64,000 bases of DNA. It comes from JAATFS01 sp037145635 (GTDB lineage Bacteria > Pseudomonadota > Gammaproteobacteria > Xanthomonadales > Xanthomonadaceae). The translations under genes were made by a program, and so were the position numbers. Position 1 is the first letter of the stretch; every line of letters starts with the position of its first letter. The notes under the pieces are model-generated. The model was not told the DNA's origin. It saw only the letters and a program-made list of their open reading frames with translations, and ran no database searches. The DNA is taken from NCBI GenBank assembly GCA_037145635.1, contig JBBCXB010000001.1:744001-808000 (forward strand). Reading direction: 5' to 3'. Positions 8,494-17,195 of the stretch are shown here, one piece after another.

Positions 8494-9000
8494 TCAGCCG
8501 CCGGGGTACGCCACCTCGGCCAGGACGAAGGCGCGCCGGCCGCCGGGCAGGTCGACCTGCAGTTCGTCGTCCACGCGTTTCTTCAGCAGTGCCCGCGCGA
8601 GTGGCGAGTCGATGCTGATCCAGCCGCGGCCGGCATCGGTCTCGTCGGGCCCGACGATCCGGTAGCGCACGCACTCGCCGCTGTCGACGTCCTCCAGCGC
8701 GACCTCGGCGCCGAAGAACACCGCGTCGGGATCGGAGGGCACGGTGTCGACCACCCGCAGCGCCTCCAGCCGCTTGCTGAGATAGCGCACGCGGCGGTCG
8801 ATCTCGCCCAGCTGCTTCTTGCGGTAGGTGTACTCGGCATTCTCCGAGCGGTCGCCCTCGGCCGCGGCGGCCGCGAGTGCCCTGACCACCTCGGGGCGGC
8901 GCACGCGCCACAGCTCGTCCAGCTCCGCCTTCAGGCGGGCGTGGCCCTGCGGCGTGATCAGGGCGGTGCTTTTCTCGGCAGGAGGACGCCAGCGGCTCAT
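8494..9000 (-). CDS. greB: Transcription elongation factor GreB
   Basis: This 168-aa Gre factor enters the RNA polymerase secondary channel and stimulates cleavage of backtracked RNA. The N-terminal coiled coil carries the acidic tip (EGDRSENAEYTYRKK) needed for cleavage. The C-terminal FKBP-like domain includes the family's GWISIDSPLARALLKK stretch. GreB rather than GreA is indicated by YTYRKKQLGEIDRR and an N-terminal extension (MSRWRPPAEKS). The ATG at 9000 is preferred over a TTG 30 bases upstream. It is divergent from the rhomboid gene across 110 bases that contain a palindrome. Confidence 0.93.
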   Translation of the reverse strand: MSRWRPPAEKSTALITPQGHARLKAELDELWRVRRPEVVRALAAAAAEGDRSENAEYTYRKKQLGEIDRRVRYLSKRLEALRVVDTVPSDPDAVFFGAEVALEDVDSGECVRYRIVGPDETDAGRGWISIDSPLARALLKKRVDDELQVDLPGGRRAFVLAEVAYPGG

Positions 9001-9084
9001 CGGGTCGGCAGGAGGTGGAGCGGGGCGCAATGCTAGCGCGCGCGGGCGGCTTGCGCACCGCGGGACGATCGCGGAAGCTGATCT

Positions 9085-9097
9085 GTGTCGTCGACAC
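9085..9097. promoter_or_regulatory. Palindrome in greB / rhomboid divergent region
   Basis: GTGTCG and CGACAC are perfect 6-base arms around a single T, 13 bases before the rhomboid start and 85 bases before greB. The position would suit an operator for the rhomboid promoter. A chance G+C palindrome cannot be excluded. Confidence 0.3.
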
Positions 9098-9110
9098 GGA
9101 CGTGGCCCTC

Positions 9111-10565
9111 ATGCTGATCCTGCCCCTGCACAGGCCGCTGTCGCGGCAGAACTTCCCGTGCGTCACGTTGCTGCTGGTGCTGGCCAATGTGCTGGTCTAC
9201 TTCGGCGGGCAGCAGGGCGACGACGCGCGGCTGCGGGAGGCGCAGCGCTACTACCTGGACTCCGGGCTGGCGCGCTACGAGGTGCCGGCCTATGCGCGCT
9301 ACGTCGCGGGCCGCGGCCGTGCCAACGAGCGCCTCCGCTACGACCGCGTCGCACCGGCGCAGCGGCCCGCGTACGTGGCGACGGCCACGCTGCACGACCC
9401 GGCGTTCGTGGCCGGCCTGCGCGACGGCGCCGGCTTCGAGGACGCGGCGGCGCGGCAGGCCTGGAACACGCTGCGCCCGGCCTACGACCTCCGCCTGGAA
9501 CGGGTCTTCACGCTGCGCCACCTGCAGCGCAGTTCGGAGTGGTCGCCGCCGCGGATGCTCGGCGCGATGTTCCTGCACGCCGACCCGCTGCACCTGTTCG
9601 GCAATCTGCTGTTCCTGGTGGCGCTGGGGACCCTGCTGGAGGGGGCGATCGGCGGCTGGCGCTTCCTGGCGCTGTACCTGCTGGGCGGCTTCGGCGCGAG
9701 CGCGGCGAGCCTGGCCTGGCGCTGGGGCGAGACCGGCGCAGGCCTGGGCGCGTCCGGCGCCATCGCCGCCCTGATGGGCGCGTTCTGCGTGGTGTGGGGG
9801 CGCCGGCGGGTGCGCTTCTTCTACTGGTTCGCGGTGGTCTTCGACTATGTGCGCGGGCCGGCGATCGCGCTGCTGCCGATCTGGCTGGGGTGGGAGGTCT
9901 ATAACCTGCTGGGCGACGCCGACGGCGGCATCGGCTTCGACGCGCATGCCGGCGGACTGCTCAGCGGCGCGCTGCTCGGGGCGCTGCTGGTGGCCACCGG
10001 GCAGCGCCGCGAGGCCTTCATGCGCGAGGAGGAGTCCGCGGCGCCCGACACGCGGTGGGCGCGTGCGCAGCAGCACCTCGGGCGGATGGACAACGCCGCG
10101 GCCGAACGGCTGTTGTGCGAACTGGCGGCCGAGCAGCCGCACCGCCTCGACGTGGCCCATGCCCGTTACCGCGCCGCGCGCAACGCCGGCGATGCGCGCG
10201 GCGCCCGGGCGCGGGCGGCCGAGCTGCTGCGCGGCACACCAAAGACGACGGCCGAGGCCGGGCTGCAGGTGGCGGTGCTGCGGGAACTGGCCGCGGACGG
10301 GATCGCCCGGGACCCGCTGACGCGCGCGCAGCTGTTCGAGCGCTGGCTCGCGACGGGCCAGCTGCGCGAGGCGGAAACGCTGCTGCGCCAGGCCGGGGCC
10401 GACGGCGCACGCGACGCCCAGGCCCGGGACTGGTTCCGGCTGGCGTTGCAGCATGCCGGGCCCCAGGACGCGGCGGACCGACGACGGCTGCTGGGCGACC
10501 TGGTCGCGCGTTATCCGGAGCAGCCGCAGGCGGAGAAGGCGCGGTTTCTGCTGGCCAACGCCTGA
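9111..10565 (+). CDS. Rhomboid-family intramembrane serine protease with C-terminal helical repeats
   Basis: This 484-aa inner-membrane protease cleaves transmembrane helices of other proteins. Helices occupy roughly residues 15-310. The catalytic dyad is visible as S215 in GASGAIAALMG and H279 in DAHAGGLLSGALLG. A helix ends in HADPLHLFGNLLFLVALG, the conserved His/Asn segment of rhomboids. A long soluble segment (about residues 30-140) is inserted between the first two helices. From about residue 315 to the end there are Ala/Leu/Arg-rich helical repeats of TPR type, probably cytoplasmic. The ATG at 9111 starts directly before the first helix. It converges on a membrane protein of similar layout. 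Confidence 0.88.
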   Translation: MLILPLHRPLSRQNFPCVTLLLVLANVLVYFGGQQGDDARLREAQRYYLDSGLARYEVPAYARYVAGRGRANERLRYDRVAPAQRPAYVATATLHDPAFVAGLRDGAGFEDAAARQAWNTLRPAYDLRLERVFTLRHLQRSSEWSPPRMLGAMFLHADPLHLFGNLLFLVALGTLLEGAIGGWRFLALYLLGGFGASAASLAWRWGETGAGLGASGAIAALMGAFCVVWGRRRVRFFYWFAVVFDYVRGPAIALLPIWLGWEVYNLLGDADGGIGFDAHAGGLLSGALLGALLVATGQRREAFMREEESAAPDTRWARAQQHLGRMDNAAAERLLCELAAEQPHRLDVAHARYRAARNAGDARGARARAAELLRGTPKTTAEAGLQVAVLRELAADGIARDPLTRAQLFERWLATGQLREAETLLRQAGADGARDAQARDWFRLALQHAGPQDAADRRRLLGDLVARYPEQPQAEKARFLLANA

Positions 10566-10592
10566 GCCGCGCGGCCTGGCGGCACGACCCGC

Positions 10593-11864
10593 TCAGGCCG
10601 TCGCGGGCGCCAGCGCCTTCAGCGCGGCCTCCAGCCGGCGCCGATCGCCGTCCTCGGTGCAGGCAGCCAGCCCCTGCTGAAGCAGTGCCCGTGCCCGGTC
10701 GTCCTCGCCGAAGCGCTCGGCCAGCAACAGGCCCGCCGCCAGCGCCCACGCCGGCACCTCGGGCGCCCGTGGCCACGCCTGCAGCGCGGCGAGCAGCCCG
10801 TCGCAGGCCAGCCGGAACTGGCCGGCGAGTTGCGCGCGCCCGGCCAGGTGCGTGGCCTGCTCCGGCAACGGCGGCACGAAGCCGGGGTCGTCGTCCAGCG
10901 CTTCGCGCAGCAGCGCCAGCGCCCGCCGGTCCTGTTTCTCGTCCAGCAGGCGATGGAGGTACTGGCCGGTGTGCTCGCGCAGCGCCTGCGAATGCCGGCC
11001 CTGCCGCAGCAGGCGCTGGTGCAGTTCATGCACCGCCAGGCTCACCGCGCGCGTTCGCACCGCCCCGCGCAGCAACTCCGAGGCCTCGGTCGCGTGGCCT
11101 GCGCGGACCAGGGCCTCGGCCTCGTCCAGCAGGCGCTGGTCGGGGTCGTCGCGTGCGTCGGCGTCGGCCGCGGGCGCGTACCCGAGCACCTCGTGGTACT
11201 GGTAGACCAGGTAGCCCATCAGGTGGAAGGCGGCGAACAGGCCCCACGTCGTCGCCGCCGCGACCGCCAGTTCGCCCACCAGCGGCGGCAGGTGGCGGTG
11301 CCCCCAGCCGGCGGCGGTGAGGGTGCTCGCCTGGATCACGAACAGCAGGCCGAACGCGGCCAGGTAGGGCCAGCCGATCCGCAGCGCCACGCCGATTGAG
11401 ACCGCCGGGTTCAGCGCGCGGCGCAGGCTGCCGTCCAGCGCCAGCGAGATCACCAGTCCGGGCTGCAGCAGCACCAGCGCCAGCAGGACCAGCAACCCCG
11501 CCACCGGGCCGGCCAGCAGCAGCGTCGCGACCACCGCCACGGCGAGCACGATGACCAGGGCCAGCAGCCGCAGTACGGTGCCATCGACGAGGTCGACCGC
11601 GTGCTCCGGCGCATCGAGGTGGCCGTCGGCGGTCTGCCGCAGGATGTCGAAGGCGTAGGCGTAGGTCGCCAGGGTGGTGATCAGGCCGAGGATCCAGCCG
11701 ATGCCGGGCAGCCGGCCCAGCAGGCTGCACAGCGTCAGCGCGACCAGCGCGTACAGCGCGCCGCCGCGCAGCGGGTACAGCGCGATCGCGCGGATGCGGG
11801 TCCAGAACGGTGCGGGCGGGGCGCGGCGCGGGGACCCCGTGCGCGCGCGATAGCGGTCTTCCAT
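10593..11864 (-). CDS. Multi-pass membrane protein (DUF4013-like) with C-terminal helical repeats
   Basis: This 423-aa protein begins with a basic N-terminus, then about six hydrophobic segments (residues about 25-240) including a glycine/leucine-rich pair (LALVIVLAVAVVATLLLAG, LLVLLALVLLQPG). It ends in an Ala/Leu/Arg-rich helical repeat region (about 260-423). The membrane part resembles DUF4013 proteins, whose function is unknown. AGGGAAG 5 bases before the ATG at 11864 fixes the start. It converges with the rhomboid protease with 27 bases between stops, and the two share the same overall architecture, so a functional link is plausible but unproven. Confidence 0.75.
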   Translation of the reverse strand: MEDRYRARTGSPRRAPPAPFWTRIRAIALYPLRGGALYALVALTLCSLLGRLPGIGWILGLITTLATYAYAFDILRQTADGHLDAPEHAVDLVDGTVLRLLALVIVLAVAVVATLLLAGPVAGLLVLLALVLLQPGLVISLALDGSLRRALNPAVSIGVALRIGWPYLAAFGLLFVIQASTLTAAGWGHRHLPPLVGELAVAAATTWGLFAAFHLMGYLVYQYHEVLGYAPAADADARDDPDQRLLDEAEALVRAGHATEASELLRGAVRTRAVSLAVHELHQRLLRQGRHSQALREHTGQYLHRLLDEKQDRRALALLREALDDDPGFVPPLPEQATHLAGRAQLAGQFRLACDGLLAALQAWPRAPEVPAWALAAGLLLAERFGEDDRARALLQQGLAACTEDGDRRRLEAALKALAPATA

Positions 11865-12179
11865 GACGCTTCCCTGCGAGATAGGTGCGGTGATTGTGGC
11901 CGTGATTGTGGCGGTGCGGATGTCGCTACGCAATCGGCGGAAGACTGTCGGCGAAGGCGTCGCCGCCGCCTGTCTGCAACTCGGGCGGATCGATGCCGTG
12001 GCAGCGGGTGCCGTGCTGGGCCGGGCTCCGAACGGCGCGCGGTTGCGAGGCGCCGATGCCTGCCGCGCCGGAGGCGGAAGCCTTGGGGTGCGCCCGCAGG
12101 GCGTGTCGGCGCCGTCCACGCCGGGCATCGGGCCGCCGTCGCCCGCCCGGCCGCGCCACCCCGGGCCCGGGTCGAGGCC
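11865..12179. other. Intergenic region upstream of the DUF4013-like gene
   Basis: These 315 bases lie between two minus-strand genes. The frame of the membrane protein stays open upstream of its start, but the predicted peptide is Ala/Pro/Arg-rich and unlike the family, so it is rejected as coding. A 12-base unit (GTGATTGTGGC plus one base) is repeated in tandem at 11890-11912, 26 bases before the gene start; it may be a binding site. No terminator is seen for the HerA-like gene. Confidence 0.45.
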
Positions 12180-13685
12180 TCAGCGCTTGCCGCCGAAGAT
12201 GCTGCCGAAAATGCCGCGCACGATCTGCTGGCCGATGCGGCTGCCCACCGTGCGCGAGGTCTGCTTGGCCATCGTCTCCAGCAGGCCCTGGCGACGGCGG
12301 GTGCCGAACACCGCGTCCTTGACCGCCTGGCCGAAGCCGCCGGCCTGGGCCTCGTCCTGTTCGCGGGTGCGCGCCGGCGGGGCGTCGTCGGCCCCGCCGG
12401 CCTGCTCGACGCGGCGCGCCAGCCGCTCCGCGGCCGACTCGCGGTTGATGGCGGTGTCGTACTGGGTACCCACCGGGCTGCCGGCGCGCACCCGGGCGCG
12501 TTCGGCGTCGGTGAGGGCGCCCATGCGGCAGCGCGGCGGCGCGATCAGGGTCTGCTGCACCGGGGCCGGCACGCCCCGGTCCTGCAGCGTGGACACCAGC
12601 GCCTCGCCGGTGCCGAGGCTGGAGATGGCCCGGGCCACGTCCAGGCCTGGATTGGCGACGAAGGTCTCGGCCGCGGTCCGGACCGCCTTCTGGTCGCGCG
12701 GGGTGTAGGCGCGCAGGGCATGCTGCACGCGGTTGCCGAGCTGGCCGAGGATGGTGTCCGGCACGTCGTCGGGGAACTGCGAGCAGAAGTACACGCCCAC
12801 CCCCTTGGAACGGATCAGCCGCACGACCTGCTCGATGCGCTGCACCAGTGCCGGCGGCGCGTCGTCGAACAGCAGGTGGGCCTCGTCGAACACGAACACC
12901 AGCTTCGGCTTGTCGAGGTCGCCGACCTCGGGCAGGCGCTCGAACAGCTCCGACAGCAGCCACAGCAGGAAGGTCGAGTACAGCCGCGGCTTGAGCACCA
13001 GCTGGGCGGCGGCGAGCACGCCGATCACGCCGCGGCCGTCGGGGCCGACGCGCATCAGATCGTCCAGCGCCAGCGCCGGCTCGCCGAAGAAGCCTTCGCC
13101 GCCGTCCTGCGCCAGCCGCAGCAGCGCGCGCTGGATCGCGGCCACCGACGGCGCGCTGACCAGGCCGTATTCGGTGGAGACGTCCTTGCGCTCCTCCACC
13201 ACCAGGCCGAGCAGCGCGCGCAGGTCGTCCAAGTCGAGCAGCAGCAGGCCGCGGTCGTCGGCGAGCTTGAACACGATGTCCAGCACGCCGGCCTGGGTGT
13301 CGTTGAGCTCCAGGATGCGCGCGAGCAGGATCGGGCCCATCTCGCTGACGGTGGTGCGTACCGGGTGGCCGAGCTGGCCGTACAGGTCCCAGAACACCAC
13401 CGGGTTGGCGGCCGGGGCGTAGTCGGCCACGCCGATCTCGCGCGCGCGCTGGGCAACCTTCTCGCTGCCGTCGCCGGCCACCGCCAGCCCGGCCACGTCG
13501 CCCTTCACGTCGGCCAGGAACACCGGCACGCCGATCCGCGAGAAGCCCTCGGCCAGGATCATCAGGGTCACGGTCTTGCCGGTGCCGGTGGCGCCGGCGA
13601 CCAGCCCGTGGCGGTTTCCGAAGCGGGGGTCGAGGGTGACCGGGACGTCGTCGGTGACGCCCTTGCCGAGCAGGATCGGGTCCAT
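12180..13685 (-). CDS. HerA-like P-loop ATPase (DUF853 / YjgR family)
   Basis: This 501-aa protein has the size of E. coli YjgR, a HerA/FtsK-superfamily ATPase whose role is unknown; relatives pump DNA. Walker A is GATGTGKT at residues 31-38, Walker B is KLVFVFDEAHLLF near residue 265, and an arginine-finger-type segment (QLGNRVQHALRAYTPRDQKAV) follows. The C-terminus is Gly/Arg-rich (IVRGIFGSIFGGKR), typical of the family. The ATG at 13685 gives MDPILLGKG, the usual start, 27 bases after a TAGAAT -10 on the minus strand (13712-13717). It is divergent from the lytic transglycosylase gene. Confidence 0.93.
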   Translation of the reverse strand: MDPILLGKGVTDDVPVTLDPRFGNRHGLVAGATGTGKTVTLMILAEGFSRIGVPVFLADVKGDVAGLAVAGDGSEKVAQRAREIGVADYAPAANPVVFWDLYGQLGHPVRTTVSEMGPILLARILELNDTQAGVLDIVFKLADDRGLLLLDLDDLRALLGLVVEERKDVSTEYGLVSAPSVAAIQRALLRLAQDGGEGFFGEPALALDDLMRVGPDGRGVIGVLAAAQLVLKPRLYSTFLLWLLSELFERLPEVGDLDKPKLVFVFDEAHLLFDDAPPALVQRIEQVVRLIRSKGVGVYFCSQFPDDVPDTILGQLGNRVQHALRAYTPRDQKAVRTAAETFVANPGLDVARAISSLGTGEALVSTLQDRGVPAPVQQTLIAPPRCRMGALTDAERARVRAGSPVGTQYDTAINRESAAERLARRVEQAGGADDAPPARTREQDEAQAGGFGQAVKDAVFGTRRRQGLLETMAKQTSRTVGSRIGQQIVRGIFGSIFGGKR

Positions 13686-13801
13686 GGCTGCGTTCCGGGA
13701 GATGGCCCCCGATTCTAACGGCGGACTGTACCCGGGTGCCGCTCGCCTTGCCGCGGTACGACGGCGGCGGCTACCCTGCCTGCTTTCCGCCGCCTGCCTC
13801 A

Positions 13802-15385
13802 ATGATGCCGCTCCCGTCCCTCGTGTTGCGCCCCTGGCCGGTCCTGGCCACCGTGGCGCTGTTGTCCGTCGTCCCCGCCGCCCACGCGCTCTCCGCCCGC
13901 GACAAGGAAAAGATCACCACGCTGGATACGCGCATGGCCGCGGCCGAGAAGCGCTACCGCGACGCCCTGGTGAAGGCGAACAACGCCGATCCCAAGGCCC
14001 GGCAGGAGACCGATGCGGCGCTGGAGGACATGGAGGACGTCATCGACGCCTGCATCAAGCAGCGCGGCTGCCAGGTCTCCAACCTGCTGCCGACCTACAA
14101 GCGCCTGCTCAAGGCCAATGCCGATGCCGAGGCGCCGGCCGCGGGAGAGCCCGAGGACGACGACGGCCTGCTCGAGGCCGACCCCGACCACGTCGGGCCG
14201 CTCGCGGCCGACGTGCCTGAGGCCGCCCGCGCGGCGGAGCTGCTCAACGACCATCGGCATGCCTTCGACTCCATGGTGGAGTACAACCCCGCGGTGCAGG
14301 CCGGCATCCGCCGCTGGCTCACCGACATGCGCCCGTCGCTGCTGACCAGCTACGAGAACTACGAGAACCTGCGCGCGCTGATGTGGCCCGAGTGGCAGAA
14401 GCGCGGCCTGCCCGAGGCGCTGCTGTTCGGGATCATGGCCAAGGAGTCCAACGGCAAGGTGCACGCCAGCTCGCGCGCTGGCGCCGCCGGCCTGATGCAG
14501 TTCATGCCGGCCACGGCACGGCGCTTCGGGCTGGGGCCGGACGAGACCGGCTTCGATTCGCGCTTCGACCCGCGCAGTGCGGCCGAGGCCAGCGCCGCCT
14601 ACCTCAACGAGCGCATGGGCCAGCTCAACCGCAACATCGAGCTGGCGCTGGCCGCCTACAACGGCGGCGAGGGCCGCGCCGCGCGCGTGTTCAACCAGTC
14701 CGGCGGGCGTGGCTTCTGGGACCAGTCGGTCTACAACCAGTTCCCGGCCGAGACCAAGGACTACGTGCCGATGGTGATCGCCGCGGCCTGGATCTTCCTG
14801 CACCCGCGGCAATACGGCGTGGAGCTGCCCAAGATCAACGCGCAGCCGGCGACGCTGAAGCTGGCCAAGTCCACCACCCTCTACGAGCTCACCATCTGCC
14901 TGGGCAGTGCCGGTACCCGCGACGGCTACCTGCGGACGCTGCGCAACCTCAACCCGCGCTACGAGCCGGACGGCTGGATCCCGGCGGGCGTGACCCTCAA
15001 CGCCAACACGCGCATCGTCGGCCTGTACGGGCGCTACTGCGTCAGCGGCCCGCGCGCCGACCTGGCGCGCACGCTGATCACCGCCGACCTGAACGCGGCG
15101 ATCGTGCGCCCCGCGGCGGACAGCTACACCGGCAACGTCGCGGTGGGCGACGCCACGCCGATGTCGGGGGTGCCGACCACGGTCGCCACCGGGCGGCCCG
15201 CGCCGGCCAAGCCCAAGGCCGCGCAGGCGCGCAGCTACACGATCGCCAAGGGCGACACGCTGGGCCGGGTGGCGCAGAAGTACCAGTGCGAGATCAAGAC
15301 GCTGGCCAAGGCCAACGGCCTGCGCGCGCCCGGCTATGCGCTCAAGCCGGGCCAGTCCATCAAGCTGCAGGGTTGCGACCGGTAA
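13802..15385 (+). CDS. SLT-family lytic transglycosylase with LysM domain (MltD-like)
   Basis: This 527-aa exported enzyme cleaves peptidoglycan glycan strands to anhydro-muropeptides. The signal peptide covers about residues 1-29 (ending AAHA). A Lys/Ala-rich helical region with an acidic spacer follows to about residue 150. The SLT catalytic domain (about 190-330) contains catalytic E215 in AKESNGKVHASSRAGAAG, then GLMQFMPATA and LALAAYNGGEG. A single LysM repeat for glycan binding ends the protein (about 476-525). There is no lipobox, so unlike E. coli MltD it is probably soluble or wall-bound. Two adjacent ATGs (13802, 13805) are equivalent. Confidence 0.93.
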   Translation: MMPLPSLVLRPWPVLATVALLSVVPAAHALSARDKEKITTLDTRMAAAEKRYRDALVKANNADPKARQETDAALEDMEDVIDACIKQRGCQVSNLLPTYKRLLKANADAEAPAAGEPEDDDGLLEADPDHVGPLAADVPEAARAAELLNDHRHAFDSMVEYNPAVQAGIRRWLTDMRPSLLTSYENYENLRALMWPEWQKRGLPEALLFGIMAKESNGKVHASSRAGAAGLMQFMPATARRFGLGPDETGFDSRFDPRSAAEASAAYLNERMGQLNRNIELALAAYNGGEGRAARVFNQSGGRGFWDQSVYNQFPAETKDYVPMVIAAAWIFLHPRQYGVELPKINAQPATLKLAKSTTLYELTICLGSAGTRDGYLRTLRNLNPRYEPDGWIPAGVTLNANTRIVGLYGRYCVSGPRADLARTLITADLNAAIVRPAADSYTGNVAVGDATPMSGVPTTVATGRPAPAKPKAAQARSYTIAKGDTLGRVAQKYQCEIKTLAKANGLRAPGYALKPGQSIKLQGCDR

Positions 15386-15625
15386 CCCTCGGCGCGCCGG
15401 GGCACCCCGAGACCTTCGGGGCGCCCGGCCGGCACGCGTCGCTTCCGCCGGCCGGCCGGTCCTGCCGGCGGCCGGGGCCCGGTGCGGCCGGATCAGCACC
15501 TTCGGCAAATGTGGCCGAGGGAGGGTCGCGCCCCGGTCGCTGCGCACGCTCCGCGACGCACTGGCCGCCTCGCTATCCAGGCCGCGGCACCAGCCGGCCA
15601 TTCCCCACGCCCGATTCCCAGCGAC

Positions 15626-16468
15626 TCAGCGCAATCGCGCCAGGGCCTGGCCCAGCCTGACCGGCGACTCGGCCGCCAGCCGCGCATCCAGTTCGGCCAC
15701 GCCCGGCGGTAGCAGCACGATCACGGTGGAGCCGTAGTTGAAGCGCGCCATCTCCGCGAACCGCTCCAGCACGATGCCCCGGCCGCGGTAGTCCTTGCGG
15801 GTGATGCGGTCGCCGTAGCGCGGGATCTCCACGCCGCTCCAGACCGTCTCCACGCCCGACACCAGCAGCGCGCCGACCATCACCGACGCCATCGGCCCGA
15901 ACTCCGTATCGAAGTGGCAGACCAGCCGCTCGTTGCGGGCGAACAGCCGCGGCACGCGGCGCACCGCGTCCGGGCCCACGCTGAACAGCCGGCCCGGCAC
16001 ATGCACGGTCTCGCGCAGGGTGCCGGTCCATGGCATGTGCACGCGGTGGTAGTCCTTCGGCGACAGGTACACGGTCGCGAACAGCCCGTGCTCGAACGGC
16101 GCCGCGGCGGCGGCATCGCCGAGCAGCTCGGCGGCGGTGAACGACTGGCCCTTGGCCTGGAAGATGCGGCCGCCCTCGATCGGCCCGAGCTGGCTGATGC
16201 GGCCGTCGGCCGGCATCGGCAGCACCCGCGGATCCGGGTCGGGCTGGCGCGCGCCGGGCTTCAGGGCACGCGTGAAGAAGGCATTGAAGGTGGGATAGGC
16301 GCGCGGGTCCGGCTCGGCGGCCTCGCCCAGGTCCACCCCGAACTTGCGGGTGACGGTGTCGATCAGCCACTGCTTGACCCGCGGATCGTCCGAGTAGGCC
16401 AGGCGGCGCGCCAGCGACGACAGCAGCCGGTGGGGCAGGACGTAGGTCAGGGGGGGCACGAGGCTCAC
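15626..16468 (-). CDS. psd: Phosphatidylserine decarboxylase proenzyme
   Basis: This 280-aa inner-membrane enzyme makes phosphatidylethanolamine from phosphatidylserine. The self-cleavage motif is YGST with S247, which becomes the pyruvoyl group of the small alpha subunit. The conserved MPADG, YHRVHMPWTG and HFDTEFGPMASVMVGALLV regions are present. The start is GTG at 16468, giving VSLVPPLTYVLPHRLLSS like other Xanthomonad Psd proteins; it overlaps the stop of the Sco gene by 4 bases (GTGA), so the two are coupled. A 240-base G+C-rich gap with weak hairpins and no U-run separates it from the transglycosylase stop. Confidence 0.95.
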   Translation of the reverse strand: MSLVPPLTYVLPHRLLSSLARRLAYSDDPRVKQWLIDTVTRKFGVDLGEAAEPDPRAYPTFNAFFTRALKPGARQPDPDPRVLPMPADGRISQLGPIEGGRIFQAKGQSFTAAELLGDAAAAAPFEHGLFATVYLSPKDYHRVHMPWTGTLRETVHVPGRLFSVGPDAVRRVPRLFARNERLVCHFDTEFGPMASVMVGALLVSGVETVWSGVEIPRYGDRITRKDYRGRGIVLERFAEMARFNYGSTVIVLLPPGVAELDARLAAESPVRLGQALARLR

Positions 16469-17118
16469 GGCGCGGTCACCTGGGTCAGTTGGACGAAGTC
16501 GGCGGCGATCGCCTTGGGATCGAGCGGGGGGCGGATCAGGCCGGCCAGGCGGCCGTCCGGGTCGAGCACCGCGATGCTGGCCGAGTGGTCCATCGAGTAG
16601 TCGTTCGGGTTTTCGTCGAAATGCTTGCCGGGCACCTTCTGGAACACGAAGCCCAGCGCGGTGGCGAAGCGTTCCAGCGACGGCGTGTCGGCAGTGGCGG
16701 CCAGGGTGTCCTTGTGGAAGGCATGGGCGTATTCGCCGAGCCGGGCCGGCGGGTCGCGGTCCGGGTCGACCGACACGAACAGCACGCGCGGGCGCACCCC
16801 CTCGGGGATGCCCTGCCACTGTGCCTGCGCGACCGCCAGGTCGGTCAGGGTGGTCGGGCAGACGTCCGGGCAGAAGGTGAAACCCAGGAACACCAGGGTC
16901 CAGTGGCCCTTGAGCTCGCCCGGCACCAGCGCGGTGCCGTCGGACTGGCGCAGGCTGAAGTCGGGCAGGGTGCGCGGCTGCGGGTAGAACGTCACCGTGC
17001 GCGTCTGCGGCCATGGCGAGGACGGCGCGCGCTCGCCGAAGAACTTCTGCGCCAGGACCAGGCCCAGCCCGGCGGCCAGCGCCACCAGCAGGACGATGCC
17101 GAAATTGCGGTTGAACAT
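16465..17118 (-). CDS. SCO1/SenC family copper chaperone
   Basis: This 217-aa protein has one N-terminal membrane anchor (residues about 7-24) and a periplasmic thioredoxin-like domain. The copper ligands of the Sco family are all visible: C83 and C87 in FCPDVC, and H178 in YSMDHSA. Sco proteins help load CuA of cytochrome c oxidase, which fits an aerobic organism with complex I. The ATG at 17118 is preferred over a TTG 12 bases upstream. It is divergent from prmB and is followed by overlapping psd. Confidence 0.93.
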   Translation of the reverse strand: MFNRNFGIVLLVALAAGLGLVLAQKFFGERAPSSPWPQTRTVTFYPQPRTLPDFSLRQSDGTALVPGELKGHWTLVFLGFTFCPDVCPTTLTDLAVAQAQWQGIPEGVRPRVLFVSVDPDRDPPARLGEYAHAFHKDTLAATADTPSLERFATALGFVFQKVPGKHFDENPNDYSMDHSASIAVLDPDGRLAGLIRPPLDPKAIAADFVQLTQVTAP

Positions 17119-17161
17119 GGAGGTTTCCAATGCAACGGACGCTCATGATACCGATCCGCCC

Positions 17162-17167
17162 TATAAT
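17162..17167 (+). promoter_or_regulatory. -10 box of prmB operon
   Basis: An exact TATAAT lies 28 bases before the prmB ATG, giving a leader of roughly 20-25 bases. No good -35 hexamer is found 16-18 bases upstream, so the promoter may rely on other contacts. Confidence 0.6.
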
Positions 17168-17195
17168 CGAGGGCCCTACTGACCCAGCTGTTGCC

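Noticed and set aside
11601..13718. Plus-strand frame of about 700 codons opposite the HerA-like gene
   Set aside because: Antisense shadow; the minus strand encodes intact Walker A and B motifs and a full-length family member.
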